DNA of 64,000 bases, from contig CBDCME010000004.1 of assembly GCA_965218865.1 (NCBI GenBank), positions 3,925 through 67,924 on the forward strand, in the 5' to 3' direction. A program made the translations under genes and the position numbers. The DNA is from CBDCME01 sp965218865. Lineage in GTDB: Bacteria; Pseudomonadota; Alphaproteobacteria; JAAXGF01. How positions within the stretch are numbered: the first letter of the stretch is position 1; each line of letters begins with the position of its first letter. A model generated the notes under the pieces. The model did no database searches and was not told the DNA's origin. It saw nothing but the letters and a program-made list of their open reading frames with translations. Shown piece by piece: positions 63,887-64,000 of this stretch.

Positions 63887-64000
63887 ATGTCCCATGCTCT
63901 GTTGAAAAAGGCGAGGCAGGCATGGTTGGGCTTCGAGGCTAGGCGGCCTCTTTGATGGTTTCAATGGCGCTTTTCGCTTTTGCCTTTTTCACGTGTTCCT
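63887..64000 (-). mobile_element. IS256-family element, second copy, inverted, partial at window edge
   Basis: From ATGTCCCATGCTCTGTTGAA onward the sequence is the near-exact reverse complement of 62850-62964. The rest lies outside the window. The two inverted copies bracket the decayed membrane-protein part. Confidence 0.9.

Overview
The window is a high-GC chromosomal stretch from an alphaproteobacterium, most likely a Rhodospirillales-type organism. The evidence is the gene content and order: ribF-ileS-lspA-DUF3035-M16-M16-pgi-mutL, zur-znuC-znuB, and a ccmB-to-ccmI cytochrome c maturation cluster. This placement rests on family recognition and synteny memory, not on a search.

Layout. 1-3.6 kb: a broken sensor kinase translationally coupled to a response regulator/adenylate cyclase, then rsmD, an rRNA pseudouridine synthase and a class I amidotransferase. 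3.7-7.9 kb: an AT-richer accessory island with an IS21 remnant, an IS5 fragment, an IS630 copy with a frameshift, a truncated ParE-like toxin with its antitoxin, and a DUF2971 gene. 8-18.8 kb: a long minus-strand housekeeping run (ribF to mutL). 19-24.4 kb: hicAB with a two-site operator, the Zur/ZnuCB zinc genes, a HisD-like dehydrogenase with altered metal ligands, and an OmpA-like envelope protein. 24.4-27.4 kb: a Na+/H+ antiporter beheaded by an IS5 copy. 27.5-33.4 kb: a 1164-residue NfnAB/GltD-PyrK-like flavoprotein, ubiD and a PAS protein.

33.4-46.2 kb is an exopolysaccharide-type locus: flippase, a TPR/peptidoglycan-binding protein, a WalW-like deacetylase and an ATP-grasp/tyrosine-phosphatase fusion. 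Its flippase is split by a 5.6 kb composite transposon. Two near-identical 2080-bp ISAs1-type elements, whose transposase carries an N-terminal DUF4338 (DruA-like) domain, flank a decayed cargo, and the whole unit is bounded by a 10-bp target duplication. 46.2-49 kb: a secreted metacaspase-like protein and a secreted protein of unknown function. 49.5-56 kb: ccmBCDEFGHI, with no ccmA next to it. 56-64 kb: a HigBA remnant, a cupredoxin gene lying inside a 65-bp inverted repeat, an intact IS630, an intact IS5, a decayed IS256-type element, a decayed membrane protein, and the edge of a second, inverted IS256 copy.

The general picture is an intact core genome scattered with active and dead insertion sequences. 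Accessory genes carry many single-base frameshifts or stops (kinase, small membrane protein, flippase, TPR protein, HigA, hydroxybutyrate dehydrogenase, IS256 transposase), while long core genes in between are clean. That contrast favours real gene decay over general sequencing error. A new family of roughly 130-bp palindromic MITE-like repeats (near 44.0 and 57.6 kb) was also found. No CRISPR array, tRNA or rRNA gene was seen.
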